Source of the DNA: Actinomycetota bacterium
GTDB lineage: Bacteria; Actinomycetota; Acidimicrobiia; Acidimicrobiales; RAAP-2
DNA: 64,000 nt
Reading direction: 5' to 3'
Assembly (NCBI GenBank): GCA_021324045.1
Contig: JAJPJV010000003.1
Span: forward strand, 119,103-183,102
The translations under genes were made by a program, and so were the position numbers. Under the pieces are notes generated by a model. It had not been told where the DNA came from. It did no database searches and saw only the letters and a program-made list of their open reading frames with translations. Below are positions 52,745-62,250 of this stretch, piece after piece; within the stretch, counting starts at the first letter, position 1; the number at the start of each line of letters is the position of its first letter.

Positions 52745-54298
52745 ATGCACGCCGACACCTCCGATGCTGCCAGGTGGCCTCGCGCCTTCGACCCTCGAGA
52801 GTCGAACAAGGAGCTGATCCGCTCGCCACGGCGCATGTCCCAAGAGGTCATCGTCGGGGCGGTGTTCGTGAGCGTGATGTTCATGACCGTCATGGACGTG
52901 ACGGTGGTGAACACCGCGATCCCGGTTATCGGCCGGCAGTTCCATGTCTCGAACTCCTCGGTGCAGTGGACGTCAACCGGCTACCTCGTCAGCCTCGCCG
53001 TTTGGATGCCAGCTTCGGGCTGGATCGGCGATCGCTTCGGAACCAAGCGCGTGCTGTTGTTCTCGATCGCGGTCTTCACCCTCGGGTCGTTGTCTTGCGC
53101 GGCTGCAGGCAACATGACCGAGTTGGTCCTCGCCAGGGTGCTCCAAGGTGTTGGCGGAGGCATTCAGCAGCCGGCGGGTATGGCGCTACTGTTCCGCACG
53201 TTCCCCCCGGAGCGACGCGCAAGGGCAGCTCAGATCTGGATCGTGCCGACCGCCATCGCGCCCGCAGTAGGTCCAATCATCGGCGGGGCTCTCGTCACGC
53301 ACGCCTCATGGCGCTGGGTCTTCTTGATGAACGCTCCGATAGGGGTGCTGGCACTGGTCTTCGATGCGTTGTTCCTCGGGTCACAGGACGAGCACCGTGT
53401 CGGGCGCTTCGACGTCTGGGGCTTCGTACTCGGCGGCACCGGTTTGGCGCTCCTGCTCTATGGCATCAGCAGCGCCCCACTGGACGGGTGGGTGTCAGGG
53501 CAAGCCATCACCGGGCTGTCGCTTGGGCTGACGCTCCTCGTCTCCCTCGTACTGGTGGAGCTACGCACGGCCGCTCCGATGCTTGACTTCCGTCTCTTGA
53601 AGAACCGCATATTCCTCGATTGCACCCTCGTGGGCTTCGTAGGATTCGGCGCCTTCTTGGGCACGTTGTTCATCGTTCCGCTCTACCTGCAAGAGGGTCG
53701 CCATCTCTCGGCGCTGACCTCAGGCCTCTCGACGTTCCCCGAGGCACTGGGCGTCGCCATCTCGACCCAGTTCGCCGCACGCGTCTATCCGCGGATCGGT
53801 CCTCGACGCCTGCAGATTATGGGCTTGGTGGGGCTCGGCGGTCTCTTGGTCGTGGCCTCGAGCTTCTTCGGCGGCGGCACCAACCTCTGGCTCGTGCGCT
53901 TGTTCATGTTTGGGATGGGCACTGCCATGTCGTACGTGCTGATCGCGCAGCAAGCTGCGAGGTTTGCCACCATCTCCGCGGCCGATACCGCGCAGGCGAC
54001 CGCACTCGCCAGCGCCGTGCAGCAAGCGGCAGCCGCCATCTGCATCGCCCTTCTGACCACGGTGTTGAGCTCACAGGGATTGCACGGCACGCCTCCGACA
54101 CCGAAGGATTTCGGGCCGGTGTTCCTGGCTGCTGGCGCACTTGGATTCAGCGGTGCTCTGATCGCGCTCAGAGTCCGGGATCGTGATGCAGCAGCGACAT
54201 TGCTGGGTTCACGCAAGTCCGAGTGGGAGGCACCAGGTGGAGCACAGCAGGAAGCGGAGCTCGATCCGCTGGCGTCGAATCCATGGCCCGCCGTATAA
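52745..54298 (+). CDS. DHA2-family MFS efflux transporter (14-TM, EmrB/QacA-like)
   Basis: A 517-residue multidrug-type transporter with about 14 membrane segments. It opens with VMFMTVMDVTVVNTAIPVIG, has the motif WIGDRFGTKRVLLFS, the DHA2 motif GPIIGGALVTHASWRWVF and a long C-terminal half. The proton-coupled exporter function is inferred from family. Start at the ATG before the first helix; a second ATG 30 codons in is the alternative. It follows the sigma factor with no overlap. Confidence 0.88.
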   Translation: MHADTSDAARWPRAFDPRESNKELIRSPRRMSQEVIVGAVFVSVMFMTVMDVTVVNTAIPVIGRQFHVSNSSVQWTSTGYLVSLAVWMPASGWIGDRFGTKRVLLFSIAVFTLGSLSCAAAGNMTELVLARVLQGVGGGIQQPAGMALLFRTFPPERRARAAQIWIVPTAIAPAVGPIIGGALVTHASWRWVFLMNAPIGVLALVFDALFLGSQDEHRVGRFDVWGFVLGGTGLALLLYGISSAPLDGWVSGQAITGLSLGLTLLVSLVLVELRTAAPMLDFRLLKNRIFLDCTLVGFVGFGAFLGTLFIVPLYLQEGRHLSALTSGLSTFPEALGVAISTQFAARVYPRIGPRRLQIMGLVGLGGLLVVASSFFGGGTNLWLVRLFMFGMGTAMSYVLIAQQAARFATISAADTAQATALASAVQQAAAAICIALLTTVLSSQGLHGTPPTPKDFGPVFLAAGALGFSGALIALRVRDRDAAATLLGSRKSEWEAPGGAQQEAELDPLASNPWPAV

Positions 54299-54457
54299 GG
54301 ACCCCAGTAGCCGCTGGGACGATCTTCGCCGCGACCGCTGTTCCCTCGGTCTGGAGGCGTGCTTGTGACCGAACCCTTCGGTCGAAGATCTGAGGCACCA
54401 TCGTGGCCCCGAACCCGATCGTGACCTCCTCGCCTTGGCGATGGCAACCAACCGCCA

Positions 54458-54814
54458 TCAGGTGATGCCCGACGAACAGCCGGTTGGCCCCAGGTGGTCC
54501 GACGCACAAGCGTGCAGAGCGAGCCAACTGGTTCCCGGCACGGTTTCGAGCAACCGGTGGCTCACGTGAGCAGGCAACAAGACCCAATCACCAGCAGAGA
54601 GATCGAGGTGCTCCCCGCCGACTTCGAGTCTCCCAGCGCCCTCGAGCACGAGAACCCACTCGTCGTGGTCCTGGTTGTAGTCGGCAACTGAGGGAAGTGA
54701 GCCACTCAAGATCTGCTCGACGACGACACCCCCAACCCTCGCGATCTCCTGGCTCCGTTCACCCACCGTCGGAGCATCGACCGAAGACAGGAGACGGCCT
54801 CGGATCACGGACAT
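54458..54814 (-). CDS. small cupin-domain protein
   Basis: A 118-residue cupin of the type often annotated cupin_2: QDHDEWVLVLEGAGRLEVGG, then AGDWVLLPAHVSHRLLE. The first motif has D/E-rich residues and the second an H-x2-H pattern (VSHR), enough for one metal. Function unknown; often found near catabolic genes. The chosen ATG removes a 60-residue non-conserved leader. Confidence 0.78.
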   Translation of the reverse strand: MSVIRGRLLSSVDAPTVGERSQEIARVGGVVVEQILSGSLPSVADYNQDHDEWVLVLEGAGRLEVGGEHLDLSAGDWVLLPAHVSHRLLETVPGTSWLALHACASDHLGPTGCSSGIT

Positions 54815-55456
54815 TCGGCACTCCCAGCCCACACCACGACCACCAGCTTCCTTCGCCTCGGCACGAGCCGTCCAGCTCCAGGCGCAACGACACGCGCCGG
54901 GCACTTCGGTGGTGTGCAGACTGCACTGACACCGCGGACGGCGACCGATGCGATCACTCAACACCAACTGTCGGCAGGGCGGTGAAACAGGCAATGTGAC
55001 GACTCGTGCTCACCCGCCGTCCCCTGCCCGCAACGGCGCGGCCAGGGGTTACCAAAAACAGCTGCCACCAAGACGTAGGGCAGCCGATCGGTCAGTCGGC
55101 GCCCGAATTCTTTCCATTTCGATGGAGCCGAGAAGATCGACGGTGGAAGTCACCCTCGCCCCGGCGATCCAGGCTTGGTGAACGACGTCCAGGAAGCCCG
55201 AGACGTCCCCGCACCGAGCGCGCACTCGCGTTGATCGAACGGGTTGCACAACCCGGTGCCAGGAAGCGCTTCCGAGGGCGCCCAATGGCTATCTCCACCC
55301 CTGACTTGCCCCGAGCTGGACCCACGGTTCAGGCTGGGCGGGATCTCGGTTCCGACCGCCAGCCGACGCCCTCGGAAGCGTGATCGACCAGCCTCTACAA
55401 GGTCGAGCTCATCGAATGGACGAGGAGACCACTGACATCCGCAGGAGACACAAACG
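54815..55456. other. 642-bp stretch without a convincing gene
   Basis: Only short open frames with arginine-rich translations are present. One minus-strand frame contains RKRFLAPGCATRS, faintly like the substrate loop of uroporphyrinogen-decarboxylase-type enzymes, and may be a decayed fragment, but I would not annotate it. It may also hold the promoters of the cupin gene and of the divergent isochorismatase-like gene. Confidence 0.35.
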
Positions 55457-56092
55457 ATGCCCCGCCCACTCCCCCGAGACCTCGTAGCGCCTGGACGAAC
55501 CGCACTCGTGACCCAAGAGTGCCAGGTCGGCGTCCTCGGCGAGAACGACGGTGCGAAGAGCCTCCTCGGCGAGGAGGCCTACAGGGAAGCGATCCCCAAC
55601 ATCGCTCGCCTGGTGCGGTCGGCGCGACGCGCCGGCATCCCCATCGTCCACTGCACCGTGCAGTTTCGCCCAGACCGCATGGGGAGCAACCACAACGCGC
55701 CCCTGTTCCAGGGGGCGGCCTCAGCAGCCACCACCGGAGCGGCTCCGATGACGATCGGCAGTCCGGGTACCGCGGTACTCCCCGATCTCGACGTGCAAGA
55801 GAGCGATCTCGTGCTGCCCCGATTGCGCGGCCTCGGTCCAATGGGTGGCACCGAGCTCGACCCGGTGCTGCGGAACCTCGGCGTCGCGACCATTGTCGGC
55901 GTCGGCGTCTCGGTGAACGTCGCGATCCAGAACTTCGTCATGGATGCCGTCAACCTCGGTTACGACTTCGTCTTACCACGCGACGCGGTGGCAGGAATCC
56001 CAAGGGAATACGCAGATTCGGTCATCAAATACACCCTGTCGCTGCTCACGACACTCACCACAACCGACGATCTCGTCGCAGCCTGGTCGTAA
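55457..56092 (+). CDS. isochorismatase-fold protein lacking the usual catalytic triad
   Basis: A 211-residue cysteine-hydrolase/isochorismatase-fold protein. The fold landmarks are recognisable (ALVTQECQVGVLG; IPIVHCTVQFRP; GGTELDPVLRNLGVATIVGV), but the catalytic cysteine, normally in a STNVCVE-type segment, is replaced by SVNVAIQN, the N-terminal aspartate is a glutamate, and the usual lysine before the substrate loop is arginine. It may be inactive, a non-cysteine hydrolase or a binding protein. It precedes the LLM oxidoreductase by 13 bp in one operon. Confidence 0.72.
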   Translation: MPRPLPRDLVAPGRTALVTQECQVGVLGENDGAKSLLGEEAYREAIPNIARLVRSARRAGIPIVHCTVQFRPDRMGSNHNAPLFQGAASAATTGAAPMTIGSPGTAVLPDLDVQESDLVLPRLRGLGPMGGTELDPVLRNLGVATIVGVGVSVNVAIQNFVMDAVNLGYDFVLPRDAVAGIPREYADSVIKYTLSLLTTLTTTDDLVAAWS

Positions 56093-56105
56093 GAGGAGTC
56101 TGCGT

Positions 56106-57017
56106 ATGAAGTACTGGTTCACGTATCCACTCGTTGCACACCCCTGCAATCCGGCCTTCATGAGCCGGGACGCCGTGGTGCGCGTAGCCCATGCAGCCGA
56201 GGGCGCGGGATTCGATGGGATCGGGTTCACCGATCACCCCGCGCCATCGCACAAGTGGCTCAATGCGGGTGGCCATGATGCCCTAGACCCGTTCGTCGCT
56301 CTTGCAATGATCGCCGCCCACACCGAGCACCTGCAGCTGATCCCCAACATCGTGGTACTGCCATACCGCAACCCGTTCATCGTCGCGAAGGCAGCAGCGA
56401 CTCTGGACCTTTTGTCCGGTGGTCGGTTCGTGCTCTCTGTTGCGACAGGGTACCTGCGAAGCGAGTATCGGGCCCTCGGCGTCGACTTCGAACAGCGCAA
56501 CAAGCTATTCGACGAGGCACTAGAGGTCCTCCAGGGAGTGTGGTCCCAGGACGAATTCAATTTCGAGGGCACCGGGTTCGTGGCGATGGGGGTGACTGCA
56601 AACCCGAAGCCAGCACACATTCCCATCTGGATCGGGGGGAACAGCGCGTTAGCACGCCGGCGCGTAGCGATGCACGCCAATGGGTGGAACCCGTTCCCAG
56701 CACCTCGTGGGCTGGCGCGCACGGCCCGCACCGTGCCCCTCGAGGGCATCGAGGACCTCGCACCGATGCTGGATCACCTATGGGAAGAACTGGCGCTCGC
56801 CGGCCGTGACCGCAGCGAGATCGACGTCGCGTTCAGTCTCGGTCTGCCGGGACCAACAGACCGGGACTTCGACGCATCCGCCCATCTCGAGACGCTCGAT
56901 CGCCTCGGTGCCCTCGGCGTCACATGGACCTCGGTACCGATACCGGGCGACTCGGTCGAGCACGCGGTCGAAGCGCTCGAACGCTATGGCGCCGAGGTCA
57001 TCTCCCACGGAGCCTGA
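56106..57017 (+). CDS. LLM-class F420-dependent oxidoreductase
   Basis: A 303-residue luciferase-fold enzyme: FTDHPAPSHKWL near the N-terminus, LDLLSGGRFVLSVATGY, IPIWIGGNSALARRRVAMH and a final helical domain. The TGY variant of the cofactor loop and overall pattern resemble F420-dependent rather than FMN-dependent members. A GGAG ribosome site precedes the ATG; it forms a unit with the isochorismatase-like protein. Confidence 0.88.
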   Translation: MKYWFTYPLVAHPCNPAFMSRDAVVRVAHAAEGAGFDGIGFTDHPAPSHKWLNAGGHDALDPFVALAMIAAHTEHLQLIPNIVVLPYRNPFIVAKAAATLDLLSGGRFVLSVATGYLRSEYRALGVDFEQRNKLFDEALEVLQGVWSQDEFNFEGTGFVAMGVTANPKPAHIPIWIGGNSALARRRVAMHANGWNPFPAPRGLARTARTVPLEGIEDLAPMLDHLWEELALAGRDRSEIDVAFSLGLPGPTDRDFDASAHLETLDRLGALGVTWTSVPIPGDSVEHAVEALERYGAEVISHGA

Positions 57018-57174
57018 ACCTCGAACCGGCCCAGCCGATACCCCCATCCATGCCCGACGTCGGGAAGGAGGTCGTGATCGATACGGCCCTCGGTCACGGG
57101 CCGAACGCAAGGCGATCCTCCTCCGCTCGATGCGACGCCTTCCAGTCTGGAGGCAGAAAGGCACAGCCGCTCCC

Positions 57175-57996
57175 CTAGCGACCGAGGCCCTCGTAGGGGA
57201 AGGTCACGCTCACGCCGCCATCGACGAGAAGCGTCTGTCCCGTGACGAAATCGGACAGGGGCGACGCGAAGAACAGGACCGCCCGAGCGATGTCGTCTGG
57301 CCGACCCAAGCGCTGGAGTGGAGTGAGCCGACCCAATTCCGCACGCGTCTGCTCGTGCATCGTCCCGAGCGCGGCCTGCGTCAGCGTGACCCCCGGTGAG
57401 ACTGCGTTCACCCGGATGCCAGATGGCCCACACTCGAGCGCCAGCGTTTTCGTAAGGTTGATGAGACCTGCCTTGGCGGCGCCGTAGGGTGCTTGGTTCG
57501 GGCATCCGAATGCCCCGGCGATCGAAGCGACATTGACAATGGCGCCGCCACCGCGAGCCTCCATCGCGGGGACCGCAGCCCGGCACAGCCAGAACACGTA
57601 CCGAAGGTTCAGGTGCACGATAGCGTCCCAGGTGTCGGTTGTCCACTCGCGTAGCGGGCGCCACTGGGCGTGCTTGGACATGCCGCCAGCGACGTTGGCC
57701 AGGATGTCGAGGTGACCGAAGTCGGAGACCGTTCGATCGATGGCCGCCTTGCAGGCCGCCTCTTCACGAAGGTCAGCAATCAACGGAACGGCCGAACCGC
57801 CCGAACGCTCCACCTCGCGAGCAAGCGGCTCGGCGCTCTCACGGTCGTTGTCGAGCACCACGACCGTCGCCCCAGCAGCAGCGAGCACCCGCGTCGTGGC
57901 CTGGCCGATGCCCTGGGCCCCTCCAGCGACGAGTGCGATACGTCCGCCGAGCAATTGGGGGTCAGGTTCCCATGCCTCCGTTAGCCGTGCATGCAC
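57175..57996 (-). CDS. short-chain dehydrogenase/reductase
   Basis: A 273-residue SDR: VAGGAQGIGQA (with alanine in place of the usual threonine in TGG), LDNDRES suggesting NAD(H), NVAGGMSKHAQ, serine in NVASIAGAF and YGAAKAGLINL. It stands alone, convergent with the LLM gene. Substrate unknown. Confidence 0.9.
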   Translation of the reverse strand: MHARLTEAWEPDPQLLGGRIALVAGGAQGIGQATTRVLAAAGATVVVLDNDRESAEPLAREVERSGGSAVPLIADLREEAACKAAIDRTVSDFGHLDILANVAGGMSKHAQWRPLREWTTDTWDAIVHLNLRYVFWLCRAAVPAMEARGGGAIVNVASIAGAFGCPNQAPYGAAKAGLINLTKTLALECGPSGIRVNAVSPGVTLTQAALGTMHEQTRAELGRLTPLQRLGRPDDIARAVLFFASPLSDFVTGQTLLVDGGVSVTFPYEGLGR

Positions 57997-58159
57997 GTTC
58001 TCCCTCCTGTGGTGCGAGCTGCTCCGTTGCCCGACGCTCAGGGTCGACGAGACCGCGTGCTCCTCGTCACTCGCGGCAGTAAATCCGCCAGGCCGCCTTC
58101 AGAGACCAGCCTTTGGCCGATTCGCGCAGCCGACGCGTGACCTTTCGACTCCGAACGGA

Positions 58160-58196
58160 CAATGTTGCTCCTATGACCGGCCAATGGGCAACATTG
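58160..58196. repeat. inverted repeat between guaA and an SDR
   Basis: A perfect 9-bp inverted repeat, CAATGTTGC at 58160-58168 and GCAACATTG at 58188-58196, encloses a 19-nt loop; a further CGG/CCG pairing lies just outside, past one mismatch. It is downstream of guaA and 164 bp upstream of the SDR start, so it may be a guaA terminator or an operator for the SDR gene. No T-run follows. Confidence 0.4.
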
Positions 58197-58232
58197 CCGG
58201 GAACGAACCCGAGACGTGCAGCCCGTGCGGAC

Positions 58233-59834
58233 CTACTCCCATTCGATGCTCCCAGGCGGCTTGCTCGTCAGGTCAAGCAAGACTCGGTTGACTCTCGGAA
58301 CCTCATTGGTAATGCGCGTGGAAATGCGTTCAAGGACGTCATAAGGCAGCCTTGCCCAGTCCGCTGTCATGCCGTCGTCACTATTGACTGGGCGAAGCAC
58401 GATCGGATGACTGTACGTTCGACTGTCTCCTTGGACTCCGACCGATTTGACATTTGCAAGCAGGATCACTGGGAACTGCCACACTGAGCGCTCGAGGCCC
58501 GCTGAGGCCATTTCTTCTGCGACGATCGCGTCCGCCTGGCGCACGATCGCCAGACGTTTGGGGGTGACTTCACCCAGGATCCGGATCGCCAGACCCGGAC
58601 CCGGAAACGGATGGCGCCACACAAGGTTGCCCGGGAGGCCGAGTTCCAAGCCAACCTGGCGAACCTCGTCCTTGAACAGCGCGCGTAATGGCTCGATGAG
58701 TTGGAACCTAACCTTCTTCGGGAGCCCGCCGACGTTGTGGTGACTCTTGATCACAGCGGCGCCAGTGCCCCCACCGGACTCGACGACATCGGGGTAAAGC
58801 GTGCCTTGCACCAAGAAGTCGATCGGCTTGCGGTCATTTCGAGCGATCTCTTTTGCGACCTTGTCGAAGACCTTGATGAACGTCAGACCTATTGCCTTGC
58901 GTTTGCGTTCCGGCCTTGTATGGCCCTTGAGGGCCTTGAGGAACTCTGCCTTGGCCGACACGACTCTAAGTTTTGCGCCTGTTGCAGCTTCGAAGTCTCG
59001 CTTGACCTGATCGCGCTCACCAGCGCGCAGGAGCCCGTGATCAACGAACACACAGGTCAACTGGTCACCAACTGCCCTGTGCACCAGGGCCGCGGCAACC
59101 GCTGAGTCGACACCACCGGAAAGGCCGCAGATGACGTGATGCTCCCCGACGGTTCGGCGGATGTCATCGATCGAGTGAGCGACGATGCTCTTTGGTTCCC
59201 ACGTGGGCTCGATGCCGGCGACATCACGCACAAAGGCTTCCAGGGTCTCCTGACCGTGCTCCGTCTGAACGACTTCCGGGTGCCACTGCACGCCGTAGAG
59301 CAATCGCTCCGGGCATTCGAAGCCGGCGATCTCCGTGGCAGCCGTTGACGCGGTCACGACGAAGCCGCGCGGTGCTCGAACGACCTGGTCCCTGTGGGAC
59401 ATCCATGCAAGCTGATGATCAGGCTGGCCCGCGAGCAGTTTCGAACTCGAGGTCAACGTCACCTTGGTTCGGCCGAACTCGGCCACATCGGTGTGAGCGA
59501 CCTCACCGCCGAGTGCCTGGGCCATCGCCTGAAAGCCGTAGCAGATCCCGAGCACCGGGATGCCGGCCTCGAGAAGCTTGCGGTCGAGCTTCGGTGCTCC
59601 GGCTTCATAGACGCTCGAGGGTCCGCCAGAGAGAATGATCGCTGACGGATGTCGATCGAGGATCGCATCGGTTGGAGTTGTGTGCGGAACGATCTCGCTG
59701 TAGACGTGCGCCTGTCTGACGCGCCGTGCGATCAGCTGCGCGTACTGTGCACCGAAATCAACAACGAGGACGAGCCCCTTGGCTTGGTGGCCAGTGGCGA
59801 GGTCAGGCGGTGCCTTGGACGAGATCCGTGTCAT
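58233..59834 (-). CDS. guaA: GMP synthase (glutamine-hydrolysing)
   Basis: Converts XMP to GMP using glutamine. The N-terminal glutamine amidotransferase has the catalytic cysteine in [13 protein letters not shown] and the histidine/glutamate in GVQWHPEVV. The ATP-pyrophosphatase domain has [16 protein letters not shown], and the dimerisation domain ends in [13 protein letters not shown], the standard C-terminus. Start at ATG 59834 (533 residues); a 13-residue longer start at 59873 is possible. Confidence 0.97.
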   Translation of the reverse strand: MTRISSKAPPDLATGHQAKGLVLVVDFGAQYAQLIARRVRQAHVYSEIVPHTTPTDAILDRHPSAIILSGGPSSVYEAGAPKLDRKLLEAGIPVLGICYGFQAMAQALGGEVAHTDVAEFGRTKVTLTSSSKLLAGQPDHQLAWMSHRDQVVRAPRGFVVTASTAATEIAGFECPERLLYGVQWHPEVVQTEHGQETLEAFVRDVAGIEPTWEPKSIVAHSIDDIRRTVGEHHVICGLSGGVDSAVAAALVHRAVGDQLTCVFVDHGLLRAGERDQVKRDFEAATGAKLRVVSAKAEFLKALKGHTRPERKRKAIGLTFIKVFDKVAKEIARNDRKPIDFLVQGTLYPDVVESGGGTGAAVIKSHHNVGGLPKKVRFQLIEPLRALFKDEVRQVGLELGLPGNLVWRHPFPGPGLAIRILGEVTPKRLAIVRQADAIVAEEMASAGLERSVWQFPVILLANVKSVGVQGDSRTYSHPIVLRPVNSDDGMTADWARLPYDVLERISTRITNEVPRVNRVLLDLTSKPPGSIEWE

Positions 59835-60191
59835 CGAGACCAACTCCGGGTGGAACCCCTCAGAGCGCCTCATCCAGAGAGATTACACACCTGTAACTCC
59901 GATTCCGGTGAATAGCTTTGGAGGCAGGCGCAGCCCCTGGCAATGCCGAAATTCCTTGCCCAGCTTAACCGACGGGCGGTAGGGCTCCGAAGCCAGGCCC
60001 CGGTCCCGTCGTCAGCGCGGGGGCTGCGCGCGACGAAAGCTCAGCCAGCGGCTGGAGACAGGTGTGCCGAGCCAGCGATCGATGTCCCGATCAGGCTTCG
60101 ACGGCACGATCTCCTGGTCACCGGATCTCCCTCCGCCCAAGCAGCAGAGGGAGATCCAGGAGACGTCGCTCAGGCGAGAGAAGGAACCGAA
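59835..60191. other. 357-bp intergenic stretch with the guaA promoter region and a strong hairpin
   Basis: The guaA-proximal part contains TTACA-GGTG-TGTAA (minus strand, within the AT-rich block near 59880-59900), a small palindrome overlapping a possible -10 TAATCT, candidate regulatory site for guaA. Further on lies the hairpin at 60123-60157. No coding frame is convincing. Confidence 0.4.
60123..60157 (-). terminator. hairpin downstream of the substrate-binding protein gene
   Basis: A perfect 11-bp stem, GGATCTCCCTC at 60123-60133 with GAGGGAGATCC at 60147-60157 around a 13-nt loop, and a further imperfect CTCCT/AGGAG pairing outside it. It is 35 bp beyond the stop of the minus-strand binding-protein gene, the right place for a terminator, although no T-run follows. 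Confidence 0.55.
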
Positions 60192-61430
60192 TCAGGCGCT
60201 CGGCAGCTGGTCCGAGTTCGGCACAAGCTTGCCACAGACCTTCGTCGGGTTGACGTAGGCGGCACCTTTGAGCTGTACGTACCAGCCGCACAGCTGCTTC
60301 GGAGCCTTGCCGATCAGGTCAGGCTTGAAGCTGACCGGGAAGCCGAGGCCACCGACGTCGTAGTTGGTGACCTTGTGGAGGGCGTTGATGAAACCGGCCT
60401 GGGTGGGGTTCTTCCCCGCCAACTTGAGCCCGTAGAGCATGAGGTCTGTCGCCGCCCATCCGTAGTACCAGCCGAAGTCTGGAACCCCCGTGAAGTGCGC
60501 GTACTTCGCCAACGCCGCTTGGAATGCCTCGGTCGCCGGTGTCTTCACCTCGACCGGTGTCAGCTCTGTCTCGAACCACGCGCCCTGGGCGTTGGGTAGC
60601 GCGGCGGTGTCATTGAGGAGGGGCTGCCCGTACCCCGTGGCGTTCACGATGACCTTGGGGCTGTAGCCGACCTGCTTGAGCGAGGTCATGATCGCGAAGT
60701 TCGTGTTCGCGTCGAGGGGAAGGTAGAGGGCGTTGACCTTTGCCGCCTTGAGCTGCAGGGCGAGCGCGGTGGTGTTGACCGTCCCGAACGGCAACGTGTT
60801 GTTCAGGTACGCCTTCTTCAGGCCAACGGCCTTGCAGGTCAAGATAAAGCCACTGGCAGCGGCAGTCGAAGACGGGGAGATCGAGTAGCCCACGGACCCG
60901 CAGTTGTTCCCGCCGTGGCTCTTCATGAACTGCGCCAAGCCCGCGTACTGGGGGTCCTTCGGGTCGTTCTGCCCAGTGAAGGTGAACATGTTGCTGTTGG
61001 CCTTCTCGTACCACTCAGGGCCGTCGAAAGCACCTCCGGTCACCGGCACACCCGCCTGCTGGGCAACCTTGTAACCACCGAAGGCAACCGGGCTGATATC
61101 GATAATGCCAAAGACGCCCTGAGAGATGAGGGCCGAAGTGGCTGCCTGGTTCGTCGCCGGGTTCGTCCCGTCGTCTTTGGTGATGAGCTTGATCTTGCGT
61201 CCGTAGATACCACCCTGGGCGTTCGCGACGTCGATCCTGGCCTGCGCGGCAGGAATCGTGCCGGCCTCCTCCGATGCAGATGGCCCGGTTACCGGCAGGA
61301 TCAACCCCAAGGTGATGGTCTTCGACGTCACGCCCGGCGTAGCCGAGGCCGTTCCAACCCCAAGGATCATTGGTGACAAGCTCGCCACCAATGCCAGAAC
61401 TGCCCCTACTGCGATCAACCGTGCACGCAT
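60192..61430 (-). CDS. branched-chain amino-acid-type ABC transporter substrate-binding protein
   Basis: A 412-residue exported binding protein of the LivJ/Leu-Ile-Val type. A signal sequence (residues about 1-30, ending near GVGTASA) is followed by ITLGLILPVTGPSA, the family's opening strand, and NAQGGIYGRKIKLI. The rest is a two-lobe periplasmic-type fold. No permease or ATPase gene is adjacent, so either the transporter is elsewhere or this is an orphan sensor-type binding protein. The ligand could be amide, aromatic acid or amino acid. Confidence 0.88.
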   Translation of the reverse strand: MRARLIAVGAVLALVASLSPMILGVGTASATPGVTSKTITLGLILPVTGPSASEEAGTIPAAQARIDVANAQGGIYGRKIKLITKDDGTNPATNQAATSALISQGVFGIIDISPVAFGGYKVAQQAGVPVTGGAFDGPEWYEKANSNMFTFTGQNDPKDPQYAGLAQFMKSHGGNNCGSVGYSISPSSTAAASGFILTCKAVGLKKAYLNNTLPFGTVNTTALALQLKAAKVNALYLPLDANTNFAIMTSLKQVGYSPKVIVNATGYGQPLLNDTAALPNAQGAWFETELTPVEVKTPATEAFQAALAKYAHFTGVPDFGWYYGWAATDLMLYGLKLAGKNPTQAGFINALHKVTNYDVGGLGFPVSFKPDLIGKAPKQLCGWYVQLKGAAYVNPTKVCGKLVPNSDQLPSA

Positions 61431-61440
61431 CGATCCCCTT

Positions 61441-61467
61441 CTTTTCCTGGTCGCTTTTTCCTGGTCG
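61441..61467. repeat. 13-14-bp tandem repeat upstream of the binding-protein gene
   Basis: CTTTTCCTGGTCG (61441-61453) is repeated as CTTTTTCCTGGTCG (61454-61467), 10 bp upstream of the binding-protein start. On the coding strand the repeat gives CGACCAGGAAAAG, which contains the ribosome-binding site twice; one copy may be a duplication that changes translation. Confidence 0.6.
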
Positions 61468-61710
61468 CTCGTTCTGACGTCAACCTGGCCATTGGCATTC
61501 GCCGCCAGCGGTTAGCTCACAACCTCGCCCGCCCCAGGCGAACCATCCCGTGTCGGGTCGTACTTAAGTTGCAGATATTACGCGCGTCAGTCGAATCATT
61601 GCACATTGCGTGACAACTCAGAGGACACCACGACCACTCGAGCTGGCTGCAGAGGTCGAATTCCAGCACAGCTCCCCGTCTCCAGCAGGCTCGCTGAAGC
61701 ACCGGCCGAC

Positions 61711-62109
61711 TCAAACCCGCCCGACTGCCTCCGCCAGCACGGCTCCTTCGCTCTGCTTGTTACCCGACTGTTTTTTACCCGACTGTGTTTGCAAGGGTCT
61801 CAGGGACCCGCTGAGCGCAGCAGCGACGGGCCCGTCATCCCCGGTGATCGCCAGCCGACCACCGCGGCCCTCGACACTGACGCGGAAGCGCTCGATGCTG
61901 CTGATCCCCACATAGTCGATCTCGCGCAACAATGCGAGATCGAGGGTGACGTCGTTCGAGGGGTCCACGAGCTCAAAGGCGGCCTCAGCGCTGGGAACCG
62001 AGTGCCGGTCCAGGACTCCGTCGAACACCAATCGCGTCCCACCCTGAGTTTGGTCGAAGGCGATGTGCAGCAGTGTGTTATCACCCGCCTCAAGCACAGA
62101 CGTCAACAC
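61711..62109 (-). CDS. STAS-domain protein (anti-anti-sigma-like)
   Basis: A 132-residue STAS-fold protein. Its core VTLDLALLREIDYVGISSIERF is in the place of the usual D-S-S-G-L loop, with serines (ISSIE) that could be the phosphorylation site. The C-terminus carries a short repeat (QSGKKQSGNKQSEG). It could regulate an anti-sigma factor, but neither an anti-sigma kinase nor a sigma gene adjoins it. Confidence 0.7.
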   Translation of the reverse strand: MLTSVLEAGDNTLLHIAFDQTQGGTRLVFDGVLDRHSVPSAEAAFELVDPSNDVTLDLALLREIDYVGISSIERFRVSVEGRGGRLAITGDDGPVAAALSGSLRPLQTQSGKKQSGNKQSEGAVLAEAVGRV

Positions 62110-62148
62110 CTGATCCTCCAGGACGACAACGAATCGACAACAAGTGGC

Positions 62149-62184
62149 GTTACCGCCATCCGGGCAAACCTGGATGGCGGTAAC
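62149..62184 (-). terminator. strong hairpin between hsp20 and the STAS gene
   Basis: A perfect 13-bp inverted repeat, GTTACCGCCATCC at 62149-62161 and GGATGGCGGTAAC at 62172-62184, around a 10-nt loop. It is 67 bp past the hsp20 stop on the minus strand and 40 bp before the STAS start, so it could end hsp20 transcription; the lack of a T-run also allows an operator. This is the most perfect palindrome in the window. Confidence 0.6.
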
Positions 62185-62250
62185 GTCAGAACCCGTCGAC
62201 TATGACCGGGTCCTGGCAACTGGCTGGGACCATGGCCAGCCCGAATCCGG

